Program-made: the position numbers and the translations under genes | Shown here: positions 9,341 through 19,307 of the stretch, piece by piece | How the letters are laid out: each line of letters opens with the position of its first letter | Position numbering within the stretch: the stretch's first letter is position 1 | The notes under the pieces: generated by a model | What the model was told of the DNA's origin: nothing | Databases searched by the model: none | Seen by the model: only the letters and a program-made list of their open reading frames with translations | Source of the DNA: Hyphomicrobiaceae bacterium | GTDB taxonomy: Bacteria; Pseudomonadota; Alphaproteobacteria; Rhizobiales; Devosiaceae | Assembly: GCA_020638095.1 (NCBI GenBank) | Contig: JACKJF010000003.1 | Span: 434,001-498,000, forward strand | Length of the DNA: 64,000 nucleotides | Reading direction: 5' to 3'

Positions 9341-10362
9341 GTGCGCTGAAGGCGCACGAGGTCGAGCGGTTTTTGTCTGCAAAGTCTCTGCCGCTGGCGC
9401 TCTATGTGATCTACGGTCCCGACGCCGGTCTAGTAACTGAACGGGCGCGCCAGATTGTCTCGCACTTCGTTTCTGACGAAGGCGGCGCCATGAATCTTTC
9501 GGACATTCAGATGTCCGAACTCGATGCCGACCCTTCGTTCCTGGCGCGCGAGGTGGGAACCCCCTCTCTGTTCGGCGGCAACCCCCTCATACGCATCCGC
9601 AACGCTTCGCCCAAGCTCGTACCGCAGCTCGAGCAATTCCTCGCCGACTGGCCAGAGACCGCAATTGTCGTTGAGGCGGGCAATCTCAATCCGCGCGACA
9701 AATTGCGCGCCATGGCTGAAAAGGCGGCGCATGCCTATGCACTACCCTGTTATGCGGACAATGATGCCGATCTGGCGCGTCTGATCTCCGAAACGTTCAA
9801 CAAGGAATCGATCCGAATCAGCCCGGAGGCGTCGGCCCTGTTGCGCAGTTCTCTCGGCAACGACCGCGAAATCACCCGGCGCGAACTCGAAAAGCTCGTT
9901 CTCTATGCCCAGGAAAGCAGGGAGCTCAGCCTCGACGACATCGTCGCCCTCAGCGGCGACAACGCCTCGATCGCCGTTGATCAGGTTCTTGACGCCGCCG
10001 CCGTCGGCCATCTCGACAATCTCGACCGCGCCATCGGGCGGGCGCTGACCCAGGGCATCGATGCCGGGCGCATCCTCCGCGCCGCGCTCAGTCATTTCAC
10101 CTTTCTGCGGCAGATACTCGCCGAGGCCGAAGAAAAGAACCAGCGGCCGGCCGATCTCATCGACCCGCGCCGGCACCGCTTTCATTTTTCACGGACGAAT
10201 ACTCTGAAGACCCAGCTACGCCTTTGGGATCCGGCAGCGCTCGCCGACGCCATCGAACGGCTGCAGCAGGCGTCGCTGAAACAACGCACCGCGCGCAACA
10301 CGGGTGACGCCATAGCCGGTCGGGTCCTTGTTTCGCTCGCGACGCGCGTCTCAAAAAGATAG
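9337..10362 (+). CDS. holA: DNA polymerase III delta subunit HolA
   Basis: Clamp-loader subunit that opens the beta sliding clamp. At 341 residues it has the typical N-terminal pattern LPLALYVIYGPDAGLVTERA, the loop LARLISETFN, and the collar segment LRAALSHFTFLRQIL. It is translationally coupled to lptE by a 4-base overlap and converges with parB only 5 bp away. Confidence 0.94.
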   Translation: MSALKAHEVERFLSAKSLPLALYVIYGPDAGLVTERARQIVSHFVSDEGGAMNLSDIQMSELDADPSFLAREVGTPSLFGGNPLIRIRNASPKLVPQLEQFLADWPETAIVVEAGNLNPRDKLRAMAEKAAHAYALPCYADNDADLARLISETFNKESIRISPEASALLRSSLGNDREITRRELEKLVLYAQESRELSLDDIVALSGDNASIAVDQVLDAAAVGHLDNLDRAIGRALTQGIDAGRILRAALSHFTFLRQILAEAEEKNQRPADLIDPRRHRFHFSRTNTLKTQLRLWDPAALADAIERLQQASLKQRTARNTGDAIAGRVLVSLATRVSKR

Positions 10363-10367
10363 CAATA

Positions 10368-11234
10368 TCAATATCTTAGACGATTGCAGACATCATCTAG
10401 CTGTTCGAGTGTCGCATAGCGGATTTCAATCCGTCCGCTTTCGCCGCGATCATGCACGACGACCGTCAGGCCGAGAAGATCGCTGAGCTCCTTCTCGAGT
10501 GCCATCGTATCGGCCGACTTCGCCGACGGCGTCCGGCTTTTCGCCGCCGGAGTGGGCCGCTGTTGTCCCAGAGCCTCGGCATCGCGGACCGAAAGTCCCT
10601 TTTCAACGATCTGTCGCGCAAGGGCGGAGGGATTGTCCGATGTGATCAGCGCCCGCGCATGGCCGGCAGTCAGCGAGCCGTTGGCCAGCAGGGCGCGCAC
10701 ATCCTCCGGCAGCTTTAAAAGCCGCAGCGTATTGGCGACATGCGAGCGGCTTTTGCCGATGACCTGCGCCAGATCGTTCTGCGTATAGCCGAACTGGTCG
10801 ATCAGTTCGCCATAGCCCTGCGCCTCATCGACCGGATTGAGGTCGGCACGCTGCACATTCTCGATGATCGCCAGTTCCAGCGCTTCGCGGTCATCGACTT
10901 CGCGAATAATGACCGGCACTTCATGCAGGCCCGCCTTCTGCGCCGCCCGCCAGCGCCGCTCGCCGGCGATGAGTTCGAAAATGTTCGGATCATCCTTTCC
11001 CGGCCGCACCAGCAACGGCTGCATGATGCCCTTTTCCCGGATGGAATTGGCCAATTCCTCCAGCAGGTCGGGGTCGAAGGCCCGGCGCGGATTGCGCTGG
11101 TTGGCCACGATGAATTCCACCGGCAGCTTCTTGATCGAACCCGAATCCGCCAGCCGCGGCGCATTAAGGCTCGGCGTGTCGCCAATCAGCGCCGCGAGGC
11201 CGCGGCCCAGTCTGTTTGTGCGTTGATCGCTCAT
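10368..11234 (-). CDS. parB: Chromosome-partitioning protein ParB
   Basis: CTPase clamp that loads at parS sites and, with ParA, segregates the replication origin. It has box I region VEFIVANQRNPRRAFDP, box II LIAGERRWRAAQKAG, the helix-turn-helix LAQVIGKSRSHVANTLRLLKLP and a C-terminal dimerisation segment. It is 288 residues. AAGGA precedes the ATG at 11234. Candidate parS sites lie within a few kb in rsmG and between mnmG and mnmE. Confidence 0.97.
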   Translation of the reverse strand: MSDQRTNRLGRGLAALIGDTPSLNAPRLADSGSIKKLPVEFIVANQRNPRRAFDPDLLEELANSIREKGIMQPLLVRPGKDDPNIFELIAGERRWRAAQKAGLHEVPVIIREVDDREALELAIIENVQRADLNPVDEAQGYGELIDQFGYTQNDLAQVIGKSRSHVANTLRLLKLPEDVRALLANGSLTAGHARALITSDNPSALARQIVEKGLSVRDAEALGQQRPTPAAKSRTPSAKSADTMALEKELSDLLGLTVVVHDRGESGRIEIRYATLEQLDDVCNRLRY

Positions 11235-11262
11235 GCTTTTTCCTTTCAGCCCCTGATCGCGC

Positions 11263-12063
11263 TCAGGCCGCGCTCAACTGGCGTTCGCGCCGGATTACTT
11301 CGGTGGCAAGCCTGAGATAGGCCTGGCTGCCCGCGCAGCCGAGATCGTAGAGAAGTGCCGGCTTGCCGAACGACGGCGCCTCGCTCAGCCGGACGTTGCG
11401 CGGGATGACCGTGTTGTAGACCAGTTCCCCAAGCTCCCGCCGCACGTCAACGACCACCTGTTCGCTGAGATTGTTGCGCCGGTCATACATGGTCATCACG
11501 ATGCCCTGCACATGCAGCCGCGGATTGAGTGTGGACCGAATTTGTTCAATAGTATGAAGGAGTTGGCTCAAACCCTCGAGCGCGAAGAACTCGCATTGAA
11601 GCGGAACCAGCACCGCATCCGCCGCCGCCAGGGCATTGATTGTCAGAAGGTTCAGCGACGGCGGGCAATCGATCAGCACGTAGGAAACCGGCTTGCCGTC
11701 GATGCGGAAATCGCGGGCCCGGCCGAGCGCATCGCGCAGGCGGTAGGCGCGATCCGCCGCAGAGGCAATCTCGAGCTCGACCCCGAGCAGATCCATAGTC
11801 GAGGCGACAAGCCCGACATTGGGCACATCGGTCAGAATGGCGGCATCGGCGATTTCCGCCTCGCCGACCAGCACGTCATAGGTCGATTTGTGCCGTTCGG
11901 TTCGCGACACGCCAAGTCCCGTCGACGCATTGCCCTGCGGATCGATATCGATGATCAGCACGCGCTCGCCAACCGCCGCGAGGGCAGTGCCCAGATTGAT
12001 TGCAGTGGTGGTTTTGCCCACCCCGCCTTTTTGATTGGCGAGGGTCAGTATCCGCGGTTGCAA
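11263..12063 (-). CDS. parA: Chromosome-partitioning ATPase ParA
   Basis: Deviant-Walker ATPase that moves ParB-parS complexes. The motif KGGVGKTT is at the N-terminus (LTLANQKGGVGKTTTAINL), with IDIDPQGNAST, the switch IDCPPSLNLL and VPLQCEFFALEG. The preferred start is TTG at 12063 (giving MQPRILTLAN), because GGAGG at 12069-12073 lies 5 nt upstream; a TTG at 12075 would place that Shine-Dalgarno inside the gene. The product is about 266 residues. It is 28 bp upstream of parB and follows rsmG, the classic order. Confidence 0.96.
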   Translation of the reverse strand: MQPRILTLANQKGGVGKTTTAINLGTALAAVGERVLIIDIDPQGNASTGLGVSRTERHKSTYDVLVGEAEIADAAILTDVPNVGLVASTMDLLGVELEIASAADRAYRLRDALGRARDFRIDGKPVSYVLIDCPPSLNLLTINALAAADAVLVPLQCEFFALEGLSQLLHTIEQIRSTLNPRLHVQGIVMTMYDRRNNLSEQVVVDVRRELGELVYNTVIPRNVRLSEAPSFGKPALLYDLGCAGSQAYLRLATEVIRRERQLSAA

Positions 12064-12103
12064 CTTGGCCTCCAAATTCCCTGCACAGGATAAACCTGTG
12101 AAA

Positions 12104-12784
12104 TCAACTACTTGTGGTTGCCGCGAGTGTCCTTGGCATGATCCGGCTGAGCTTGAGCAAGGCGCTGTCAGAGGCCGTCAGACTGGGAATCTCTACCACA
12201 TCGAACTGCCAGGTATTAAGCGCAAACGCCACTTCTTCACGATATTCTCGGCCCTTGTGCACCAGCGCAACAGTATCCGGATGACGCATCTTGGCGGTCC
12301 ATTCGAGCAGATTGACCAGCGACGCGGTCGCCCGGCTGGTCAGCACATCGACCTGGCCCACGTCTGCGGCGCCAAGCAGTTCAGCCCGCTGGTCAAGCAC
12401 CACACCTTGAAGCTCGAAAGTCCGAATCATGGTGCGCAGGAAACTGGCCTTCCGGCGATTTGATTCGACAAGGGTGAATTCATGGCGCCCACCCCTGAGA
12501 GCTATTGCCAGCGGCAGTGCCGGAAACCCGCCGCCTGAGCCGATATCGACAATTCGTCCGCCAAGCTCGCTCAGCAGCGGCAGAAGTTGCAGCGAATCCC
12601 GCACATGCCGAAACCAGAACTGTTCCAGCGTTTCACGTGAAACAAGATTCTGTGCGACCTGCCATTTTTTGAGATTGGCGAAAAACGATTCCAGATCTGA
12701 AACAACAACTTCAACCGGCCGCACGAGATGGTCTTCAAAGCCGGAAAATGCCGACCGCGCCGACTCAACCAGCATCCCGTTCAT
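12104..12784 (-). CDS. rsmG: 16S rRNA (guanine-527-N7)-methyltransferase RsmG
   Basis: Rossmann-fold methyltransferase acting on G527 of 16S rRNA. Motif I is [17 protein letters not shown] and the family pattern [15 protein letters not shown] follows; the substrate region shows [12 protein letters not shown]. It is 226 residues, with the ATG at 12784 overlapping the mnmG stop by 4 bases (an ATG at 12775 is the alternative). It contains a parS-like palindrome within its coding sequence. Confidence 0.93.
   Translation of the reverse strand: MNGMLVESARSAFSGFEDHLVRPVEVVVSDLESFFANLKKWQVAQNLVSRETLEQFWFRHVRDSLQLLPLLSELGGRIVDIGSGGGFPALPLAIALRGGRHEFTLVESNRRKASFLRTMIRTFELQGVVLDQRAELLGAADVGQVDVLTSRATASLVNLLEWTAKMRHPDTVALVHKGREYREEVAFALNTWQFDVVEIPSLTASDSALLKLSRIMPRTLAATTSS
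12629..12644. promoter_or_regulatory. parS centromere site inside rsmG
   Basis: CGTTTCACGTGAAACA matches the bacterial parS consensus at 15 of 16 positions. The inner 14 bases GTTTCACGTGAAAC form a perfect palindrome. The site is 0.6 kb from parA. Confidence 0.8.
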
Positions 12785-14646
12785 GCCGAAGCGCGAAGCT
12801 TGTCGCGCCGGCGAAGGGCACTGCCGATAAGAACGAGTGCGGCAGGCGTCATGCCCTCGATCCGGCTCGCATGCGCAAGGGTTTGCGGCCGCAACCGGTC
12901 AAGCTTTTCCGTCAATTCACCCGACAGGCCCGAAATATCACGATAATCCAACGTGTCGGGAATTTGCCGCGTCTCGTCCCGCCGCACGGCATCCATGTCC
13001 GCCTGTTGCCGGTCGAGATAAACCGAATAACGCGCGTCCACCGCCAGCTGCTCAAGAATTTCACCTTCGATTTCAGCAACTTCCGGGAAGAGCGCCGAAA
13101 CGTCCTGCAGATCGATGTCCGGATAGGAAAGAAGTTCAAAGGCGCTCCGCCGCTTCCCATCGAGATTGAGCACGACATTTTGCGAACGGGCCGCGTTCGG
13201 CGTGACCTGAAGCCGGTCGAGCAAGTCCCGACCGCGCCCGAGGGCATCCTGCCGCGCTTCGAAGACCCGCCGGCGCTCATCAGATACAAGCCCAAGCTCA
13301 ATCGCCATCGGCGTCAGCCGCTGGTCGGCATTGTCGACTCTGAGGTGCAGCCGGAATTCGGCCCGCGACGTGAACATGCGATAGGGCTCCGTCACACCGC
13401 GATGAATGAGGTCGTCGATCATCACCCCAAGATAGGAGTTCGTCCGCGAGAAAGTGACCGGCTCAGCGTCCCGCGCCAGCCGTGCCGCATTGATTCCGGC
13501 AACAACGCCCTGCGCCGCCGCTTCCTCATATCCCGTCGTGCCATTGATCTGACCAGCGAGAAACAGGCCGGGCAGGTGTCTCAACTGCAATCCGTGATCC
13601 AGTTGCCGAGGATCGACATGGTCATACTCGATTGCATATCCCGGCTGTTCGATTTCAACCCGCTCAAGACCCGGCATCGTCCTCAGGAAGGCAAGCTGCA
13701 CGTCTTCCGGCAAGGATGTCGACAGGCCATTCGGGTAGATGGTTGAGACGTCGAGACCCTCGGGCTCGAGAAAGACCTGGTGTGTCTCCCGATCGGCAAA
13801 CCTGACGATCTTGTCTTCGATCGACGGACAGTATCGTGGCCCGCGGCTCTCGATCCGGCCGGAATACATGGCCGACTTTTTGAGATTTTTCTCAATGATT
13901 TCATGCGTTTTTGGAAGCGTCCGGGTGATATGGCAATTCACCTGGCGCGCCACCACATGACCACTGAGACGCGAGAAAAGCTCCGGTTCCGCGTCGCCCG
14001 GTTGCGACTCCAGCACCGAAAAATCGATTGTCCGTCCATCAAGGCGGGCCGGCGTTCCGGTTTTCAACCGGCCGAGCTTGAGATCGAGGTCCTCGAGCCG
14101 CTTCGAAAGACCAAGAACCGGCGCCTCGCCGATCCTGCCCGCGGGAAAACTCTCTTCCCCGCGATGAATGATACCGCGCAAAAATGTCCCTGTCGTCAGA
14201 ACGACCGCGCGAGCATCAATCACTGAGCCGTTTCTCAGCACAACGCCCGTGACGCGCCCACCTTCAACCCGCAGGTCGTCCACTTCGCCTTCAATGATAC
14301 TGAGATTGGGCTGCTGCTTCAGCGCCGCCTGCATCGCCGCCTTGTAGAGCCTTCGATCTGCCTGGGCACGTGGTCCCCGCACCGCCGGGCCCTTGCGCCG
14401 GTTCAGCAGACGAAACTGAATGCCAGCCTGGTCCGCCACCCGGCCCATCAACCCGTCAAGCGCGTCGACTTCCCTGACCAGATGCCCCTTGCCCAACCCG
14501 CCAATGGCGGGATTGCAGCTCATGGCACCAATTGTGGCCGCCGAATGGGTCACCAGCGCCGTTCGCGCGCCAAGGCGTGCGCTTGCCGCGGCCGCTTCGG
14601 CACCGGCGTGCCCGCCCCCCACAACGATGACGTCAAACTGGTCCAC
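12781..14646 (-). CDS. mnmG: tRNA uridine-5-carboxymethylaminomethyl modification enzyme MnmG (GidA)
   Basis: FAD- and folate-dependent enzyme that with MnmE makes cmnm5U34 in tRNA wobble positions. The FAD-binding motif is [14 protein letters not shown], followed by [23 protein letters not shown] (in part) and the second glycine-rich patch [20 protein letters not shown]. The 621-residue length is full. It sits between mnmE and rsmG on the same strand, and the intergenic region to mnmE carries two parS-like sites. Confidence 0.97.
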   Translation of the reverse strand: MDQFDVIVVGGGHAGAEAAAASARLGARTALVTHSAATIGAMSCNPAIGGLGKGHLVREVDALDGLMGRVADQAGIQFRLLNRRKGPAVRGPRAQADRRLYKAAMQAALKQQPNLSIIEGEVDDLRVEGGRVTGVVLRNGSVIDARAVVLTTGTFLRGIIHRGEESFPAGRIGEAPVLGLSKRLEDLDLKLGRLKTGTPARLDGRTIDFSVLESQPGDAEPELFSRLSGHVVARQVNCHITRTLPKTHEIIEKNLKKSAMYSGRIESRGPRYCPSIEDKIVRFADRETHQVFLEPEGLDVSTIYPNGLSTSLPEDVQLAFLRTMPGLERVEIEQPGYAIEYDHVDPRQLDHGLQLRHLPGLFLAGQINGTTGYEEAAAQGVVAGINAARLARDAEPVTFSRTNSYLGVMIDDLIHRGVTEPYRMFTSRAEFRLHLRVDNADQRLTPMAIELGLVSDERRRVFEARQDALGRGRDLLDRLQVTPNAARSQNVVLNLDGKRRSAFELLSYPDIDLQDVSALFPEVAEIEGEILEQLAVDARYSVYLDRQQADMDAVRRDETRQIPDTLDYRDISGLSGELTEKLDRLRPQTLAHASRIEGMTPAALVLIGSALRRRDKLRASA

Positions 14647-14660
14647 AATCCGTCCGATTC

Positions 14661-14676
14661 TGTTTCACGTGAATCA
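14661..14676. promoter_or_regulatory. parS-like site 1, mnmE-mnmG intergenic
   Basis: TGTTTCACGTGAATCA, one mismatch from the parS consensus. It is the first of two identical copies in the 63 bp gap between mnmE and mnmG. Confidence 0.7.
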
Positions 14677-14696
14677 CGACCATAAAGCCGCGACAA

Positions 14697-14712
14697 TGTT
14701 TCACGTGAATCA
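14697..14712. promoter_or_regulatory. parS-like site 2, mnmE-mnmG intergenic
   Basis: A second identical TGTTTCACGTGAATCA, 36 bp from the first. Its last three bases are the stop codon of mnmE (reverse strand). Confidence 0.7.
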
Positions 14713-16023
14713 TTTTCCAATACAGAAGCCGCTGAACAACTGATCCAGCATGTCCTCGACATCCACGCGCCCGATCAATCGGTCGAGCTCGAAGATCGCT
14801 CTTCTAACCGCTTCAGCGCAAAGCTCAAGAACGCCGGACGAAAAATCCATGCCCTCGGTCACACCGAGTGCCGCCAACAATGCCGTCCGATCCCGCATCT
14901 GACTGGCGATCAGGCCACCACCTTCCAGCTTTTCGGATGCCTTTTTCGTCATCAATTCAATGAGTTGCTCCATTCCCCGGCCGGTTTTCGCGGACAGGGC
15001 CAGATCACACCCGTCAACCCGGCCCAGGTCCGCTTTGCTGGCCACCCGAACCAGGGCAACAGGACCCGAAACGTCAAGTTCTCCATCAGCCCGCACATCC
15101 GGCGCAGAAAGCAGAAGGCAAAGATCCGCGGTTTCCGCCGCGCCCAAGGCGCGCCGCACACCCTCGCGTTCCGCTTCGCTTTCCGCATTCCCCAGCCCCG
15201 CCGAGTCGACGAATACGAAAAGCTGCCCGCCAAGATTGACGGATACCTCTTTCAAATCCCTGGTTGTACCCGCCTCCGCTGTAACAATGGCCACGTCGGA
15301 ATTCGCCAACCTATTGAGAAGGCTTGATTTTCCGGAATTAGGAGGCCCCAGCAAGACGACGCGAAATCCTTCCCGGATAATCTGCGCCCGATCAAAATCC
15401 GCAAGGTGAGCTCGCCATTCCGCCCGCAAACCATCCAGCTGCTCTGCCGCCCTTGCCGCATCAAAAGCGCCAACATCATCCTCGTCCGAAAAATCGAGTT
15501 CGGCCTCGATCGAGACCAGTAGGCCGATCAGGCGCTCGCGCCACTCGGCAATTTTGTGACGCAGATTGCCCGCCTGTCGGGCCAGTGCCATTTGCCGCTG
15601 TGATTCCGTTTCCGCGGCAATCAGATCCTTCAGCGCGTCGACTTCGGTCAGATCGAGTTTGCCATTGTCGAAGGCCCGCCGCGCAAACTCGCCGGCTTCC
15701 GCCAACCGCACCCCTTCAGACTGGCAGAGCACGTCCAGAAGCCACGTGACGACTGCCCGCGACCCGTGAACCTGGAACTCGACAATATCTTCGCCGGTAA
15801 AGCTCTGGGGGCCTGGGAAATAGAGGACGAGACCGCGATCGATCAGCGGTCCAAGCGCACCCTCCCGAAACTCCCTAAGGGCCGCCCGTCGAGGCGGCGG
15901 CACTGGTCCGCACAGTGCTTCGGCCGCAACGCGAGCCCCTGGACCCGACAGCCGGACAACCGCCACACCTGAAGGTAAAGCGCCCGAACTCAGCGCGACG
16001 ATCGTATCCGCGCCTCGGGCCAT
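14710..16023 (-). CDS. mnmE: tRNA modification GTPase MnmE (TrmE)
   Basis: Partner of MnmG in wobble-uridine modification. The N-terminal folate-binding domain shows DTIVALSSGALPSGVAVVRLSG (in part), the middle helical domain follows, and the inserted G domain has GPPNSGKSSLLN, AGTTRD and SAKTG. The protein ends with the catalytic C-terminal motif CIGK. The start at 16023 (MARGAD) is supported by AAGGG 6 nt upstream; the ATG at 16029 would abut that Shine-Dalgarno. It is 437 residues and lies 9 bp downstream of rho. Confidence 0.96.
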   Translation of the reverse strand: MARGADTIVALSSGALPSGVAVVRLSGPGARVAAEALCGPVPPPRRAALREFREGALGPLIDRGLVLYFPGPQSFTGEDIVEFQVHGSRAVVTWLLDVLCQSEGVRLAEAGEFARRAFDNGKLDLTEVDALKDLIAAETESQRQMALARQAGNLRHKIAEWRERLIGLLVSIEAELDFSDEDDVGAFDAARAAEQLDGLRAEWRAHLADFDRAQIIREGFRVVLLGPPNSGKSSLLNRLANSDVAIVTAEAGTTRDLKEVSVNLGGQLFVFVDSAGLGNAESEAEREGVRRALGAAETADLCLLLSAPDVRADGELDVSGPVALVRVASKADLGRVDGCDLALSAKTGRGMEQLIELMTKKASEKLEGGGLIASQMRDRTALLAALGVTEGMDFSSGVLELCAEAVRRAIFELDRLIGRVDVEDMLDQLFSGFCIGK

Positions 16024-16032
16024 TCCCATCCC

Positions 16033-17298
16033 TTAGGTATTCATCGAATCGAAGAAATCGGAATTGGTTTTGGTCTGCCGAAGCTTGTCGAGCAGGAACT
16101 CCATCGCGTCGACTGTTCCCATCGGGTTGAGAATGCGCCGCAACACATACATTTTTTTGAGGATTTCCGGCTCGACCAATAATTCTTCCTTGCGGGTACC
16201 GGACTTGGTCACGTCCATCGCCGGGAAAACGCGCTTGTCGGAGATCTTCCGGTCCAGAACGATTTCCGAATTGCCCGTACCTTTGAACTCTTCGAAAATC
16301 ACTTCGTCCATGCGGCTGCCTGTCTCGATCAGCGCAGTTGCGATGATAGTCAGCGAACCGCCCTCTTCGATATTGCGCGCGGCACCGAAGAACCGTTTCG
16401 GCCGCTGCAGGGCATTGGCATCGACACCACCGGTCAGCACCTTGCCGGATGACGGGACCACCGTGTTGTAGGCGCGTCCTAGGCGGGTGATCGAATCCAG
16501 AAGGATCACCACGTCCCGGCCGTGTTCGACCAGGCGCTTGGCCTTTTCCAGAACCATTTCAGTGACTTGCACGTGCCGGGTGGCCGGCTCGTCGAAAGTC
16601 GACGAGATCACCTCGCCCTTGACCGAGCGTTGCATGTCAGTGACTTCCTCGGGCCGCTCATCGATCAGCAGCACGATCAGATAGCATTCCGGGTGGTTCA
16701 TCGCTAACGATTGTGCAATATTTTGCAACAATACGGTCTTACCAGTTCTCGGCGGGGCAACAATCAGGGCACGCTGGCCCTTGCCGAGCGGCGCCACCAG
16801 ATCGATGACCCGGGCGCTCCGATCCTTGATCGTCGGATCCTGGATTTCCATCCGCAACCGCTCATCCGGATAAAGCGGCGTCAGATTGTCGAAATTGATC
16901 TTGTGCCGCGCCTTTTCCGGATCCTCGAAATTGATCGAATTGACCTTGAGCAGAGCGAAATAGCGCTCCCCATCCTTTGGTGAGCGGATCTGACCCTCGA
17001 CCGTGTCGCCTGTCCTGAGCGAAAACCGCCGGATCTGCGACGGAGAAACATAGATGTCGTCGGGGCCCGGCAGATAGTTCGCGTCCGGCGAACGCAAAAA
17101 GCCAAACCCGTCCGGCAGAACCTCAACCACCCCGTCGCCGACAATCTCACTGTCCTGATCAGCAAGCTGCTTCAGGATAGCGAACATCAGCTCCTGCTTG
17201 CGCATGGTCGATGCGCCTTCCACCTCCACCTGCTCGGCAAATTCGAGCAGTTGCGCAGGCGATTTGGCTTTTAGCTCGCTGAGTTTGAGACGTTCCAT
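16033..17298 (-). CDS. rho: Transcription termination factor Rho
   Basis: Hexameric RNA-dependent ATPase that terminates transcription. The N-terminal Rho domain is followed by an RNA-binding fold with [20 protein letters not shown] and the ATPase core: Walker [14 protein letters not shown], Walker [18 protein letters not shown] and the Q/R-loop region [20 protein letters not shown]. The start ATG 17298 gives 421 residues (MERLKLSEL). It is the usual neighbour of mnmE and hemJ. Confidence 0.97.
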   Translation of the reverse strand: MERLKLSELKAKSPAQLLEFAEQVEVEGASTMRKQELMFAILKQLADQDSEIVGDGVVEVLPDGFGFLRSPDANYLPGPDDIYVSPSQIRRFSLRTGDTVEGQIRSPKDGERYFALLKVNSINFEDPEKARHKINFDNLTPLYPDERLRMEIQDPTIKDRSARVIDLVAPLGKGQRALIVAPPRTGKTVLLQNIAQSLAMNHPECYLIVLLIDERPEEVTDMQRSVKGEVISSTFDEPATRHVQVTEMVLEKAKRLVEHGRDVVILLDSITRLGRAYNTVVPSSGKVLTGGVDANALQRPKRFFGAARNIEEGGSLTIIATALIETGSRMDEVIFEEFKGTGNSEIVLDRKISDKRVFPAMDVTKSGTRKEELLVEPEILKKMYVLRRILNPMGTVDAMEFLLDKLRQTKTNSDFFDSMNT

Positions 17299-17428
17299 CT
17301 CACCACTTCTCTTTCGCGGGGGTTTTGGGAGGGCCGGAAGAAAGCCGAACGGCACCGGCAGGGCGCATCAGGTTGAGCGCCCGTGCTCCATACAAAAATA
17401 GCCGCACCATTTCAACAGCTATTGCCGC

Positions 17429-17854
17429 CTAAAATGGCCTAACGATGATCATGATCACGATAACGATCATGATGAGGGTCGGGACCTCATTGATCATCCG
17501 GAAAAATCGCTGCGGCCGCTGGTTCCGGTCTTCAGCAAAATCCTTGCGGATCTGCCCGAAAAAGAGGTGCATTCCGGTCAGAAGCACCACCATCACAAGC
17601 TTGACCCAGGCCCAGCCTGATCCAAAATCAAACGCCTGATAAAAGATGATCAGCCACAGCCCAAACAGCCAAGAAGCGATCATCGCCGGCGTCATGATGC
17701 CACGATAAAGCCGCCGCTCCATCACCTTGAAGGTTTCGCTTTGCGCCGACCCCGCTTCAGCCTCCGTGTGATAGACGAAAAGCCGTGGCAGATACAAAAG
17801 CCCGGCCATCCAGGCGATGATCGAAATCACGTGCAGCGCCTTGACCCACAACAT
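17429..17854 (-). CDS. hemJ: Protoporphyrinogen oxidase HemJ
   Basis: Membrane enzyme converting protoporphyrinogen IX to protoporphyrin IX. The 141-residue protein has four predicted membrane segments and the family N-terminus LWVKALHVISIIAWMAGLLY with conserved His, then LPRLFVYH, and the Lys/His region WVKLVMVVLLTGMHLFFG. It is next to hemE (2 bp gap), so both heme genes likely share a transcript. Confidence 0.9.
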   Translation of the reverse strand: MLWVKALHVISIIAWMAGLLYLPRLFVYHTEAEAGSAQSETFKVMERRLYRGIMTPAMIASWLFGLWLIIFYQAFDFGSGWAWVKLVMVVLLTGMHLFFGQIRKDFAEDRNQRPQRFFRMINEVPTLIMIVIVIMIIVRPF

Positions 17855-17856
17855 TT

Positions 17857-18945
17857 TTAGCTCCCCCGCTGCCCCGTTTTGACGAACCGGACCAACCCGG
17901 CCACATGCTCAACAGGCGTATCCGGCACGATTCCATGTCCAAGATTAAAGACATGCGGTCGGCCCCGCCAGCCATCGATAATTCTTTCGGCTTCGTCGAA
18001 CATTTGCGCTCCGCCAGCCACGATGCGAAGTGGATCAAGATTTCCCTGAACGCCGATCTCCTCCGGCAGCACCGAGTTGGCAAAACCAACCGGTGTCCCA
18101 TAATCCACACCAATCATGGAAACCCCGGTTTCCCGGGCGTACCGCCCAATCATTCCGGGCGCACCCCGCGGGAACCCGATTACGGGTGCATCGGGCACTT
18201 CCCGTCGCACGCCTTCAACGATTCGCCGCATCGGACCAATGACATGGGTCTCAAAACTTCTCTCATCGAGATTGGCGGCCCAGCTTTCAAATACCTGAAC
18301 CACGTCCGCCCCGGCCTTCAGTTGCGCAACCAGGTAGGCGATTGACGCGTCCACAAGCACGTCGATCAAACGCGCGAACCGTTCAGGCTTTTTCAGTGCA
18401 TAAAGCCGCGCAGCCGCCTGGTCAGCACTTCCGCGCCCACCAATCATGTATGTGGCAACCGTCCAGGGTGCGCCGCAAAAACCGATCAGGGTCTTTTCTT
18501 CCGCAAGTTGACCCCGAATGCCGGTGACCGTTTCCACAACCTTTGCGAGCTTCTCAACCACCAAATGAGGTTGCATCCGATCGAGCAAGTCGTCCGTTAA
18601 TTCCTCAAGACGCGGGCCCTCGCCACTTTCGAACCATACCTTTTGTCCGAGCGCATGGGGAACCACCAGAATATCGGAAAAAAGGATCGCCGCGTCGAGA
18701 TCGAACCGCCGCAAAGGCTGAAGCGTTACCTCGATCGCCTTTTCCGGGGTGAAGCAGAGATCAAGAAACGTGTCGACGGTGGCTCTGACCTCCCGGTATT
18801 CCGGCAGATAGCGCCCGGCCTGGCGCATGATCCAGATTGGCGGCCGTTCCTGCCGAACTCCTCGAACGCAATCGAGAAGGGACTTTCCGCCCAGCGGCAC
18901 CTTGGCTGATAGAAGAGACTCTTTGTCTTTCAGATTCTTTTTCAT
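17857..18945 (-). CDS. hemE: Uroporphyrinogen decarboxylase HemE
   Basis: Decarboxylates the four acetate side chains of uroporphyrinogen III to give coproporphyrinogen III. The signature PPIWIMRQAGRYLPEYRE (catalytic Arg) and the region CGAPWTVATYM are present, as is the C-terminal FNLGHGIVPDTPVEHV. The start ATG 18945 gives 362 residues; an upstream TTG at 18963 is weaker. It reads away from the candidate origin that lies just upstream. Confidence 0.96.
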   Translation of the reverse strand: MKKNLKDKESLLSAKVPLGGKSLLDCVRGVRQERPPIWIMRQAGRYLPEYREVRATVDTFLDLCFTPEKAIEVTLQPLRRFDLDAAILFSDILVVPHALGQKVWFESGEGPRLEELTDDLLDRMQPHLVVEKLAKVVETVTGIRGQLAEEKTLIGFCGAPWTVATYMIGGRGSADQAAARLYALKKPERFARLIDVLVDASIAYLVAQLKAGADVVQVFESWAANLDERSFETHVIGPMRRIVEGVRREVPDAPVIGFPRGAPGMIGRYARETGVSMIGVDYGTPVGFANSVLPEEIGVQGNLDPLRIVAGGAQMFDEAERIIDGWRGRPHVFNLGHGIVPDTPVEHVAGLVRFVKTGQRGS

Positions 18946-19057
18946 GTCTGTGCTTATCGCCAATTGACCTCACCCCACAACGCGGCATCAAAACGCGCGT
19001 CCGCCACCGGCCTGATTTCCACAAGCGATGAACATCCAGGCGACAGCCACCGTGCCG

Positions 19058-19072
19058 TTAACCTTTTGTTAA
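19058..19072. promoter_or_regulatory. CtrA binding box in the candidate origin
   Basis: TTAA-CCTTTTG-TTAA, a perfect match to the CtrA consensus TTAA-N7-TTAA, extended to an inverted repeat GTTAAC-N5-GTTAAC. A further TTAA lies at 19087-19090. Confidence 0.65.
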
Positions 19073-19298
19073 CGGTTCCCAGAAGGTTAAGCCCGAAACC
19101 GGGAGTCCTGCATGGGGATAGGGCGGTGCACCCCCCGGCGCGGCTCCCTCTGGCCTTTCCCCGCAATCCACTGTTTTAACAAGCCCCCCCAACCGTTGCC
19201 CCCAATTGTCATTCTGTGCAAACTCCAAACCCCTAGCGGGGATGAATGGCCCCTTGGGCCCAATTTCTCCCCACCAACCCCCACCCGGGTGCAATGCC

Positions 19299-19307
19299 TG
19301 TGCAAAA
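19299..19307 (-). promoter_or_regulatory. DnaA box
   Basis: Reverse complement reads TTTTGCACA, matching TTWTNCACA at all positions. It lies 10 bp before the maf start. Confidence 0.5.
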
